Source: JAOPZW01 sp963803375
Lineage (GTDB): Bacteria > Actinomycetota > Thermoleophilia > Solirubrobacterales > Solirubrobacteraceae
Length of the DNA stretch: 64,000 nucleotides
NCBI GenBank assembly: GCA_963803375.1
Contig: CAWDMB010000013.1
Span: 124,001-188,000, forward strand
Direction of reading: 5' to 3'
The notes below the pieces were generated by a model. It worked only from the letters and a program-made list of their open reading frames with translations, did not search any database and had not been told where the DNA came from. This document shows, one piece after another, positions 16,856 to 24,753 of this stretch. Position 1 is the first letter of the stretch; every line of letters starts with the position of its first letter. A program made the translations under genes and the position numbers.

Positions 16856-17855
16856 AGATCTTTTCGAGCCAGGCCTCGCGCCAGTAGGGGAACGTGCTCT
16901 TCGTGCAGAAGCGGTGGTAGTCCGCCTTGCAGACGACGTCCTCGAGCATGAGGCAGTCGGACTTGATCGTGATCATCTTGCCCGTCCGCTCGTCGATGAT
17001 CCGGTTGACGCGGGCCCGCACGCGCGCCGTGCGCCCGCAGTAGGGCAGCATCTCGACGTCGAAGGTCAGGCCGCGGTTGCGGTTGGTCTCGTCGAGCGTG
17101 GCGACGATCTCGGCGCGGCTCTTGATGCGCACGCTGTCGCCGGGCTGGACGTCGAGCTTGATGACGGGCGTCTGGCCCTTCGCGAGCCGGCCGCGCAGGA
17201 ACGGGTAGAAGCCGCCGTCGCGGAAGAGTAGGCGCCGGGGCCAGAGCCCGTGCTTGGCGAGCCGCTTGGTGAGGTCCTGGATCAGGTTGAACGCGTCGCG
17301 GACGAGGCCGCGCGCCACCTTCGCGGGCCCCCAGTTGCGCACGTCGCGCACGTACTGGTCCGGCTGCCAGCCCGGCAGCCGCGTGGTCGCGTTGGTGAGC
17401 TCGGTCGCCTGGCAGCGGTATACCGCCTCGCCGTCGTCGTCGGTGCGCTTGGCGGCGGGCAGCAGCGTGTCGGTCGCGAAGTCGCGGCCGCCGCCGTCGC
17501 GCGCGGGCGCCGGCGGGGCGGGCGCTTCGTCGACGCGCTCGAGCCACGCCTCCTTCCAGAACATGAGGCACGCCGCCTGGCAGCCGTCGTGGGCCGACCC
17601 GTCGCAGCGCAGGTTCCCGAGGTGGACGGCGCCGCGCATGCGCCGAAGGTGGTAGTTGCTGTCGCACGTCTTGTCGGCGCGCTTGAACACCGGGAAGGTC
17701 TGTCCGCAGTGCTTGAGCATCTCGGGCATGAACGGCAGGCCGTCGAGCATGCCCTGCTCATCGAGGGTGGCGAAGATCTCGTCGGCGCTGCGCACGCGCA
17801 CGCGATCGCCGGGGCTGAGATCGAGGACAGTGGGGTCGTCGGAGCGCGCCGGCAT
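16854..17855 (-). CDS. Cys-rich tandem-domain protein of unknown function, copy 2
   Basis: This 333-residue paralogue of the 5898-6956 protein has the same two-domain plan. Domain 1 (about residues 12-105) has LSPGDRVRVRS, HCGQT, ADKTC and CDGSAHDGCQAAC. Domain 2 (about 230-333) has VQPGDSVRIKS, YCGRTARV, SDC and VCKADYHRFC. Cys positions are conserved between copies, so they are probably functional ligands. The linker is less conserved. The TGA stop is formed at the junction with the IS110 remnant; before insertion it was probably TAG. Neighbours are the flippase (convergent) and a GT2 gene (divergent). Function unknown. Confidence 0.8.
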   Translation of the reverse strand: MPARSDDPTVLDLSPGDRVRVRSADEIFATLDEQGMLDGLPFMPEMLKHCGQTFPVFKRADKTCDSNYHLRRMRGAVHLGNLRCDGSAHDGCQAACLMFWKEAWLERVDEAPAPPAPARDGGGRDFATDTLLPAAKRTDDDGEAVYRCQATELTNATTRLPGWQPDQYVRDVRNWGPAKVARGLVRDAFNLIQDLTKRLAKHGLWPRRLLFRDGGFYPFLRGRLAKGQTPVIKLDVQPGDSVRIKSRAEIVATLDETNRNRGLTFDVEMLPYCGRTARVRARVNRIIDERTGKMITIKSDCLMLEDVVCKADYHRFCTKSTFPYWREAWLEKI

Positions 17856-17924
17856 CGCCGCATGCTAACCGGCCGCCGGGCTCGGCAACCGACAGTCTCG
17901 ACCTTCGGGGGACGTTAGTTCGAT

Positions 17925-18860
17925 GTGCCGTCCGCAGACCCGCTCGTCAGCGTCGTCGTGCCCACCCACAACCGCCCCGAGTGGCTCGAGCAGGCGGTCC
18001 GCAGCGTGCTCGACGGCGAGTTCGACGACCTCGAGGTCATCGTCTCCAACAACGGATCCGCCGAGGACACGCGTGCCCTCAGCCGTCGCCTGCAGGACCC
18101 GCGCGCGCGCTGGATCGAGCGACCGCCCTGCGATGGGCCCGAGAACTTCCGCTCGGCCCTCGCGCTCGCCCGTGGGCGCTACGTCGCCGTCCTGCACGAC
18201 GACGACTGGTGGCACCCGTCGTACCTTGCGACGGTGATCCCGGCGCTCGAGGCGCGCTCGGACGCGGTCGTCGCCTTCGCCGACCATTGGATTGTCGACC
18301 CATCGGGCGAGGTCGACCTCGCCGGAACCGATCGCATCACGCACGCGAGCGGCCGCGGCCTGCTGGAGGCCGGATACCACCTCCCGTTCCAGGAGCTCGC
18401 GATCCGCGAGAGCATCCCGATGGTCGCGTCCGTGTTCCGCCGCGAGGCGCTGTCGCCCGAGCGCTTCGCCGACCACGTCGGCATGGCCCTCGACATGTGG
18501 GCGGGCTACCAGCTCGCGCTCACCGGCCAGGCCGCGTTCTTCACGCCTGAGCGCCTCGTCTTCTACCGCGTCCACGGGCAGAGCAACTTCCGCAGCGCGA
18601 CGCTGAAGAACCTCGTCGCAGCCGCCGAGTGCCAGCGGCGCATGCTCTACGAGCCGCAGTTCGCCGGGCACCGCAAGGCGCTGCAGCGCCACATGGCGAT
18701 GCGCCGACAGGGCATCGGCGCCGCGCTGCTGCGCCAGGGCGAGCGTGGCCGCGGGCGCGCCTGGCTCGGCGCGGCGCTGCGCCTGCGGCCGACCGTCAAG
18801 GCCCTCGGTGCGTGGCTGGCGAGCTGGGTGCTGCCCCGATCCGTCCTCGTGCGCCTGTGA
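17925..18860 (+). CDS. GT2 family glycosyltransferase
   Basis: The 311-residue GT-A enzyme has the GT2 start VSVVVPTHNRPEWLEQAVRS (about residues 8-27), VSNNGS, and the DXD-type metal site LHDDDWW (about 89-95). It resembles the GT2 at 21078 over its length, so the two are paralogues, sharing NNGSAEDTR/NNGDPEDTR blocks and the C-terminal hydrophobic tail. The start is GTG at 17925. It overlaps the next gene by GTGA. Donor sugar unknown. Confidence 0.87.
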   Translation: MPSADPLVSVVVPTHNRPEWLEQAVRSVLDGEFDDLEVIVSNNGSAEDTRALSRRLQDPRARWIERPPCDGPENFRSALALARGRYVAVLHDDDWWHPSYLATVIPALEARSDAVVAFADHWIVDPSGEVDLAGTDRITHASGRGLLEAGYHLPFQELAIRESIPMVASVFRREALSPERFADHVGMALDMWAGYQLALTGQAAFFTPERLVFYRVHGQSNFRSATLKNLVAAAECQRRMLYEPQFAGHRKALQRHMAMRRQGIGAALLRQGERGRGRAWLGAALRLRPTVKALGAWLASWVLPRSVLVRL

Positions 18861-20011
18861 CCGCGACGCTCGACCACCGCGCCGCCGCCGCTGCGCCCGC
18901 GCTCGCCGCCCCGCCGCTGCGGGCGGCGGTCGTCATGCCGGTGGCCACTCAGCGCGGTGGCGCGGAGGTGACGCTGCTCGACATGCTGCGCCACGGCGGC
19001 GAGGGCGCGCGCTGGCTGGTCGCCTTCCTCGAGGACGGGCCGATGGCCGCGGAGGCCGAGGGGCTCGGGGCCGAGGTCATAGTCGTGCCGGCCGGCCGGG
19101 TCCGTCAGCTCGGGCGGCTCGCCGGGACCACGCGGCGCCTCACCGGCTCGCTGAGGGCCTGGAACCCCGACGTCATCGTCAGCTGGATGCCCAAGGCGCA
19201 CCTGTACGCCGCGCCGGCCGCGGCGATCCTCGGTCGCCCCGCCGTCTGGTTCCAGCACGGGCTGCCGTCGCCGCGGGACCCGCTCGACCGCCTCGTCACG
19301 CTGCTGCCGGCTGCCGCCGTCCTTGCGCCGTCGCGCACAGTCGCTCGCGAGCAGGAGCGCATCCGCCCGCGCCGCCGCATGCACGTCGCCCATCCGGGCG
19401 TCGAGCGGGCGTCTGCGGCCGGCGCCCCGCCAGTGCCGGCCGGCGTGCCCGCCGGCGCACCCGTCGTCGGGCTCGTGGCGCGCCTGCAGCGCTGGAAGGG
19501 CGTCCACGTCCTCGTCGAGGCGCTCCCGCGCGTGCTGGGCGACCACCCGGACGCCCACGTCGTCGTCGTCGGCGGCGACCATCCGCTCGAGCCCGGCTAC
19601 CGCGAGGAGCTCGTCGCGCTGGCCGCGCGGCTCGGCGTGGCCGACCGCGTGCACTTCGTCGGCTACCAGGCCGACGCACGCGCGTCGATGGGTTCGTTCG
19701 ACGTCGTCGTGCACGCCTCGGACCGCGAGCCGTTCGGGATCGTCGTGCTCGAGGCGATGGCAGCCGGCAAGCCGATCGTCGCCGGGGCGGCGGGCGGCCC
19801 GGCGGAGATCGTCCGCGACGGTGTCGACGGCCTGCTGGTTGCGTACGGTGACGCCGAGGGCCTCGCCGAGCGGATCGGGCGCCTGCTCGACGACCCGGCG
19901 CTCGCCGCGCGCCTGGGCCGCGCGGGGGCCGAGCGCGCACGCGACTTCTCGACCGTCCGCTTCGCCGACGAGGTGATCGCCGCGCTGCGATCGCCGACGA
20001 CTTCCATCTAG
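18857..20011 (+). CDS. GT-B glycosyltransferase (GT4-like)
   Basis: The 384-residue GT4 protein begins at GTG in a four-base overlap with the GT2 gene. It shows the N-terminal AVVMPVATQRGGAEVTLLD (about residues 24-42), VGLVARLQRWKGVHVLVEA (about 204-222) with the donor-binding Arg and Lys, and the EX7E region ASDREPFGIVVLEAMAAGKPIVA (about 288-310). The gene is translationally coupled to its upstream neighbour and ends 23 bases before the epimerase gene. Substrate not predictable. Confidence 0.87.
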   Translation: MTATLDHRAAAAAPALAAPPLRAAVVMPVATQRGGAEVTLLDMLRHGGEGARWLVAFLEDGPMAAEAEGLGAEVIVVPAGRVRQLGRLAGTTRRLTGSLRAWNPDVIVSWMPKAHLYAAPAAAILGRPAVWFQHGLPSPRDPLDRLVTLLPAAAVLAPSRTVAREQERIRPRRRMHVAHPGVERASAAGAPPVPAGVPAGAPVVGLVARLQRWKGVHVLVEALPRVLGDHPDAHVVVVGGDHPLEPGYREELVALAARLGVADRVHFVGYQADARASMGSFDVVVHASDREPFGIVVLEAMAAGKPIVAGAAGGPAEIVRDGVDGLLVAYGDAEGLAERIGRLLDDPALAARLGRAGAERARDFSTVRFADEVIAALRSPTTSI

Positions 20012-20034
20012 ACATCCACCACCGGAGGAATCCC

Positions 20035-21078
20035 TTGCGCGTACTCGTCACAGGTCACAACGGCTACATCGGCTCGGTGCTCGTGCCGCTCTTCCAGCAG
20101 GCCGGCCACGAGATCGTGGGCCTGGACTGCGACATCTTCGAGCCGTGCGTCTTCGGTCAGGCGCCGCTGCCGGTCCCGTCGCTGACGAAGGACGTGCGCG
20201 ACGTCGAGGCCGAGGATCTCGCCGGCTTCGACGCCGTCGTGCACCTCGCCGCGGTCTGCAACGACCCGGTGGGCGACCTCAACCCGCAGACCACTTACGA
20301 CATCAACCAACTCGCCTCCGTGCGGATCGCCGAGAAGGCCAAGGAGGCCGGCGTCGGCCGGTACCTCTTCTCGTCCTCGTGCAGCCTCTACGGCAAGGGG
20401 GAGGACGACGCGAAGCTCGACGAGAGCGCGGGCTTCGCGCCGGTCACGCCGTACGGCGAGTCCAAGGTCCTCGCCGAGCGCGACATCGCGCCGCTCGCCA
20501 ACGACGACTTCAGCCCGACGTACCTGCGCAACGCGACCGCCTACGGAGCGTCGCCGCGGCTGCGCCTCGACATCGTGGTCAACAACCTCGTCGGCTGGGC
20601 GCACACCACGGGCAAGATCGTCATGCAGAGCGACGGCACGCCGTGGCGGCCGCTCGTGCACGTCGAGGACATCTCGCGGGCATTCCTCGCGGTGCTCGAG
20701 GCCCCGCGCGAGCTGATTCACAACGAGGCCTTCAACGTGGGCGCGAGCACCGAGAACTACCGCATCCGCACGGTCGCCGAGACCATCGCCGAGGTCATGC
20801 CCGGCACGCGGACCTCGTTCGCGGAGGGCAGCGGCCCCGACAAGCGCTCTTACCAGGTCGACTGCTCGAAACTCGCGCGCGTGCTGCCCGACGCCCGGCC
20901 GCAGTGGACCGTGCGCCGCGGCGCCGAGGAGTTGCGCGACGCTTACGCGCGCGTGGGCATGACCACCGAGGACTTCTCGGGCCCGCGCTACCTGCGCATC
21001 AAGCGCGTGCAGGAGCTGCAGGACGGCGGGCGCCTCGACGACGACCTGCGCTGGCGCGTGCCGGTGAACGCCAGCTGA
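20035..21078 (+). CDS. NAD-dependent nucleotide-sugar epimerase/dehydratase
   Basis: This extended SDR enzyme acts on a nucleotide sugar. The start is TTG, supported by GGAGG seven bases upstream and by the family N-terminus VLVTGHNGYIG (about residues 3-13, Gly-rich NAD loop). VVHLAAVCNDP, the Ser of FSSSCSLYG and the catalytic YGESK (about 141-145) are all present. The 347-residue length is normal. RPLVHVEDISRAFLAVLE is typical of GalE/RmlB-like members. TGATG couples it to the GT2 gene, so product and transferase may be linked. Confidence 0.88.
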   Translation: MRVLVTGHNGYIGSVLVPLFQQAGHEIVGLDCDIFEPCVFGQAPLPVPSLTKDVRDVEAEDLAGFDAVVHLAAVCNDPVGDLNPQTTYDINQLASVRIAEKAKEAGVGRYLFSSSCSLYGKGEDDAKLDESAGFAPVTPYGESKVLAERDIAPLANDDFSPTYLRNATAYGASPRLRLDIVVNNLVGWAHTTGKIVMQSDGTPWRPLVHVEDISRAFLAVLEAPRELIHNEAFNVGASTENYRIRTVAETIAEVMPGTRTSFAEGSGPDKRSYQVDCSKLARVLPDARPQWTVRRGAEELRDAYARVGMTTEDFSGPRYLRIKRVQELQDGGRLDDDLRWRVPVNAS

Positions 21079-22025
21079 TGAGCGCCGCGCCCTCCGCCGG
21101 TCCGCTGGTCAGCGTCGTCCTGATGACGCACAACCGTCCGGCGTGGCTGGCGGAGGCGCTGGCCGGCGTCCTCGAGGGCGAGTTCGCCGACCTCGAGGTC
21201 GTCGTCTCCAACAACGGCGACCCCGAGGACACGCGCCGCCTGCGGCCGGCGGTCCCGGACCCGCGCGTGCGCTGGTTCGAGCAGGATCGGAGCCTCGGGA
21301 TGCTCGACAACCTGGTGGCCGGCCTCGCGCAGGCCCGCGGGCGCTACGTGGCGATCCTGCACGACGACGACCGCTGGTCGCCGCGCTTCCTGTCCGTCCT
21401 CGTGCCGGCGCTCGAGCGCCGGCCGGACGCGGTGTTCGCGTTCTGCGACCACGACCTCATCGACCAGGCGGGCGCGGTCGACGTCGAGGCGACCGAGGCG
21501 GCCACACGCAAGTTCGGGCGCGCGGACCTGTCCGACGGTTACCTGCAGCCGTTCTTCGACGCCGTCGTCGGCCAGAGCATCAAGATCACCGGCTGCGTCT
21601 GGCGGCGCGATGCCCTCGACGCCGCCGAGCTCGTGCCGGGCGTCGCCCCGCACCTCGACGTGTGGCTGCCCTATCTGATCGCCCGCGGCGGCGGCGCGGC
21701 GTACTTCAGCCCCGAGCGGCTGATGTCCTACCGCGTGCACGAGGGCGGCCACAGCTCGTCGCGCGATCCCGCGACGTGGCTGGCCGGCGTGCAGTGCGAG
21801 AGCCGGCTGCTGGCCGATCCGAACCTCCGCGCCCACGAGGCGTTCCTGACGCGCCGCCTCGCGCAATACCACCGGCTGGCGGGCGAGTGCCTGCTGCGCC
21901 GGGGCACCCGGAGGACGGCGCGCGAGCACCTCGTCGCGGCGCTGCGCCTGCAGCCGACGGCGCGCGCGCTCGCAGGCCTGGCGGCGTCGTGGGTCGCGCC
22001 GACTTCGCTGCTCGCGCGCCTCTGA
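21078..22025 (+). CDS. GT2 family glycosyltransferase
   Basis: The 315-residue GT-A protein carries VSVVLMTHNRPAWLAEAL (about residues 11-28), VVSNNGDPEDTRR and LHDDDRW (about 94-100). It is the intact counterpart of the frameshifted copy at 1459-2278 and a paralogue of 17925-18860. The ATG overlaps the epimerase stop. No downstream gene follows in the same direction; the next strand-matched sequence is a remnant. Confidence 0.88.
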   Translation: MSAAPSAGPLVSVVLMTHNRPAWLAEALAGVLEGEFADLEVVVSNNGDPEDTRRLRPAVPDPRVRWFEQDRSLGMLDNLVAGLAQARGRYVAILHDDDRWSPRFLSVLVPALERRPDAVFAFCDHDLIDQAGAVDVEATEAATRKFGRADLSDGYLQPFFDAVVGQSIKITGCVWRRDALDAAELVPGVAPHLDVWLPYLIARGGGAAYFSPERLMSYRVHEGGHSSSRDPATWLAGVQCESRLLADPNLRAHEAFLTRRLAQYHRLAGECLLRRGTRRTAREHLVAALRLQPTARALAGLAASWVAPTSLLARL

Positions 22026-22048
22026 GGCTGCGATGATCCGGCCGCCTT

Positions 22049-22063
22049 CTCGGTGCCGCCGAG
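22049..22063 (+). terminator. Weak hairpin terminator candidate
   Basis: CTCGG, the five-base loop TGCCG and CCGAG form a short stem 24 bases after the GT2 stop, followed by CTTCTT, which is relatively T-rich for this genome. It would end the 17925-22025 operon. The stem is short. Confidence 0.3.
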
Positions 22064-22079
22064 CTTCTTGACGGACGTT

Positions 22080-22206
22080 GGCGAGCGCCGCGACGCGATC
22101 CCGGCGACCCTGCCCGCCTTCGACCGCGGGGAGCAGCGCCGGCGCGTGGGGGCCTTCATCGCCGAGCTGCTCGAGGACCTGGGCTCCACGCCGCGGCGAG
22201 CGCGTC
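22080..22206 (+). pseudogene. C-terminal remnant of a GT-B glycosyltransferase
   Basis: The plus strand encodes ERRDAIPATLPAFDRGEQ, then RRRVGAFIAELLEDLGST, which matches the last 40 residues of the glycosyltransferase at 10917-12035. Nothing upstream is preserved. It overlaps the end of the intact leftward glycosyltransferase, just as the intact rightward gene at 12035 abuts the remnant of the leftward one. Confidence 0.75.
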
Positions 22207-23232
22207 GGCGATGACCGGCCAGCCGAAGCGCTCGTCGTAGAGGCGCCGGCCCGCGAGTCCCACCGCGCGCCGCCGCTCCGGGTTGCGGGCGAGTCCGTGC
22301 ACGGCGCGCTCGAGCTCGCCGGGAGCGTCCGGGTGCACGAGCGCCAGCGCGTCCGTCGCCCGCGCCAGCACGCGATCGGTGTTCGGCCCGCGCGTGCCGA
22401 CGACTGCAAGCTCGTGCTGCAGCGCGGCCATGAGCGTCGTCCGCCGCGTCGAGACCCCGTCGGAGAACGGCGCGACGAAGAGGTCGCCGGCCGCGAGCCA
22501 GCCGGCGAGCTCGGCTTCGGGGAGCCGGCCGGGCGAGAGCACGCGCGTGCCGTGCGGCAGTTCCGCCGGGGCGGGCGCGCCGGCGCCGAGGTTGAGCAGC
22601 ACGGGGGGTCGTCCGCCGGTCGCGCTCGCCGCGCGCGCGACGAGCGAGCCGAGCTGCGACGGGTGGCCCGTTCCGAACGCCGCGAGCGCGAGCTCGTCCT
22701 CGGCGAGGTCGAGGCGCCCGCGCACCTCGCCGCGCGCCTCGCGCCGGTCGGGAAGGTTCGAGCCCACGGGCAGGTGGCGGACGTCCGCCCGCCCCGCGAG
22801 GCCTCGCAGCGCCTCTCGCAGCACCTCGGTCGAGGCGAAGACGGCGTCGGCCTGGCGGAGGATCGCCCGGCACTGCGCGCGCTGCCAGCCCCGCAGGATC
22901 CACTCGCGCGCGCGCGTCGGCGCGATGAAGGCCTCGTGGACCATGACGGCGATCGGCAGCCCGCGGGCCCTGAGGCGGTGCAGGTCGCGCGGCAGCCAGG
23001 GCGCGAAGCCCCAGCGCCCGTAGGAGAACGGGTTGTACTGCAGCAGCAGCCCGCCGGCCCGGCGCGCGACGGCGGGCAGGTCGCGGACGGCCGGCCCCGT
23101 GACGAGCACCGCGCGCAGGCGCCCGCCGCCCTGCAGCGCGTCGGTCAGCATCCGGCTGTAGTCCAGGATCCCGTCGGATGTGGCGCCGTTGCCGCGGTAG
23201 GCGACGGCGACGACCGGCGGCTCGTCAGGCAC
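22156..23232 (-). CDS. GT-B glycosyltransferase
   Basis: The 358-residue protein starts with VVAVAYRGNGATSDGILDYS (about residues 7-26) and ends with VGLAGRRLYDERFGWPVIA, a common GT4 tail. Middle features include LLLQYNPFSYGRWGFAPWLP (about 83-102), typical of a GT subgroup in surface-polysaccharide clusters, and APFSDGVSTRRTTLMAALQH (about 258-277). The canonical EX7E pair is not obvious, so substrate handling may differ. The GTG start overlaps the stop of the upstream polymerase gene by eight bases, making a leftward operon with the chain-length protein. Confidence 0.75.
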   Translation of the reverse strand: MPDEPPVVAVAYRGNGATSDGILDYSRMLTDALQGGGRLRAVLVTGPAVRDLPAVARRAGGLLLQYNPFSYGRWGFAPWLPRDLHRLRARGLPIAVMVHEAFIAPTRAREWILRGWQRAQCRAILRQADAVFASTEVLREALRGLAGRADVRHLPVGSNLPDRREARGEVRGRLDLAEDELALAAFGTGHPSQLGSLVARAASATGGRPPVLLNLGAGAPAPAELPHGTRVLSPGRLPEAELAGWLAAGDLFVAPFSDGVSTRRTTLMAALQHELAVVGTRGPNTDRVLARATDALALVHPDAPGELERAVHGLARNPERRRAVGLAGRRLYDERFGWPVIADALAAAWSPGPRAARR

Positions 23233-24727
23233 GGCGCACCGGCCGCAGGTCGGCCCGGGCCGTGATCAGCCAGTAGGCCATGATTCCGGCGGTGAACCAG
23301 AGGTACGGCGCGAGCGGTGAGCTCGTCGTCGCCGGGCCGCCGACGAAGAGCGCGAGGATCCCGAAGAGCGGCGCGATGACGCCGGCGAGCAGCGTCCGCA
23401 GCTCGGGGTCGGCGATGCCGCGCAGCCGGATCAGCGCCAGCAGCAGGAGTCGCAGCATGAAGGCGACGAGCAGGACCAGGCCCGGGATGCCCACGTCGAG
23501 GATCAGAAAGGAGAACTCGCTCTCGCCGCTGAGGTCGTTCTTCGTGCCGCCACCGGCGCTCTGCGCTGGGCCTGTCGAGCCCAGCCCATGGCCGAGCGGG
23601 AACTCGCTCATGTAGGTCGGGACGACCGAGATCGCGCCGCCGCGGTTCTCCTCCGTCGTCGAGACCAGCTTCGTCGGCGCGATCGACTTGTAACGCGCGA
23701 ACGTCACGGATCCGGAGTCCTTGCCGACCGCCGAGAGGACGACCACGACCAGGAGCGCCCCGACCCCGATCCCGGCCAGCGTCGGCACGAGGCGTTTCGA
23801 GGTGATCGAGAGCAGCGCATAGGCGAAGACCATGACGAACCCGGCGACCACCACCCCCCGGCCCTGGCTCGTCGCGATCGCGACCACCACGCCCACGCTG
23901 AGAGCGATCGCTGCGGCCGCGTACTTCGGTCGTCGCCACGCCGACGCGATCAGCGCGATTGCGCCGGGCAGCGCCAGCACGGCGATGAGGCCGCCGGCGC
24001 CGGCGTCCCCACCCAGCCCGAACGGCCGGACGCGTTCGGTGCCGTCGGCGGCCGCGAAGGTGCGCCCGGCGACCCCATCCCCACCGACGGTGCCGCCGTG
24101 GACGAACCTCGCGTAGCCCGGCCCCCACGACGCCAGCTGCTCGGGATCCATGTTGAACTGGACCGCGTTGACGACGCCGTTGGCCGCGCCGCAGATGAGC
24201 AGGAGCACCAGCATCGCTCGCAGGCGCCGCGCGTCCCGCATGACGGCGTAGCCGAGGAAGAAGAGCGGCACGAACTCGAGGTGCGGCCGGATCGCGGCGA
24301 TCGCGTGCTGGATCGGGTAGCTGCCCGGGTTGAGGACCTCGACGAGCACGATCAGCGCGTAGGCCAGAACCCAGCCGGCGAGCGGCGGCAGGGTGATCTC
24401 CCGCCGGTTGATGGCCAGGCGCGCGACTGCTCCGGCGATGATCGCGTACAGCAGCGCGTCGCGCGCGAGTGTCGCGTACGACGAGCCGGTGCTGAGCTTC
24501 AGGTAGCCGTCGACGAGGCCGAGGTAGAGGGCGAGGATGCCGAGCGAGAGCGCGTAGCGCTCGGACGCGAACATCCACATGCACGCGCCCAGGAAGGCGA
24601 GCACCGCGACGCCCTCGACGAGCGACGGGGGGCCGACGCGAACGACGACCGCGACGCTGGCCGCCCCGGCCGCGAGCGCGAGGCCGGCGGGCGGGAGGGC
24701 GCGTTGGAGCGGGGCTGCAGCCTCCAC
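23225..24727 (-). CDS. Wzy/O-antigen-ligase-like polymerase
   Basis: This 500-residue integral membrane protein has about eleven to thirteen hydrophobic helices. It has a long polar loop in the second half (about residues 340-410, between GVGALLVVVVL and FLILDVGIPG), as in Wzy polymerases and O-antigen ligases. An Arg-containing segment (TSQGRGVVVAG) precedes that loop, matching the ligase pattern. It lies between the Wzc-like protein and a glycosyltransferase, as expected for a Wzx/Wzy-dependent pathway. Polymerase versus ligase cannot be separated from sequence alone. The start is GTG at 24727. Confidence 0.8.
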   Translation of the reverse strand: MEAAAPLQRALPPAGLALAAGAASVAVVVRVGPPSLVEGVAVLAFLGACMWMFASERYALSLGILALYLGLVDGYLKLSTGSSYATLARDALLYAIIAGAVARLAINRREITLPPLAGWVLAYALIVLVEVLNPGSYPIQHAIAAIRPHLEFVPLFFLGYAVMRDARRLRAMLVLLLICGAANGVVNAVQFNMDPEQLASWGPGYARFVHGGTVGGDGVAGRTFAAADGTERVRPFGLGGDAGAGGLIAVLALPGAIALIASAWRRPKYAAAAIALSVGVVVAIATSQGRGVVVAGFVMVFAYALLSITSKRLVPTLAGIGVGALLVVVVLSAVGKDSGSVTFARYKSIAPTKLVSTTEENRGGAISVVPTYMSEFPLGHGLGSTGPAQSAGGGTKNDLSGESEFSFLILDVGIPGLVLLVAFMLRLLLLALIRLRGIADPELRTLLAGVIAPLFGILALFVGGPATTSSPLAPYLWFTAGIMAYWLITARADLRPVRRA

Positions 24728-24753
24728 GGTCGCCCGTTGCTAGAGAAGGCCCA

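Noticed and set aside
16303..16887. Functional transposase gene
   Set aside because: It contains only the C-terminal domain and lacks the DEDD catalytic half.
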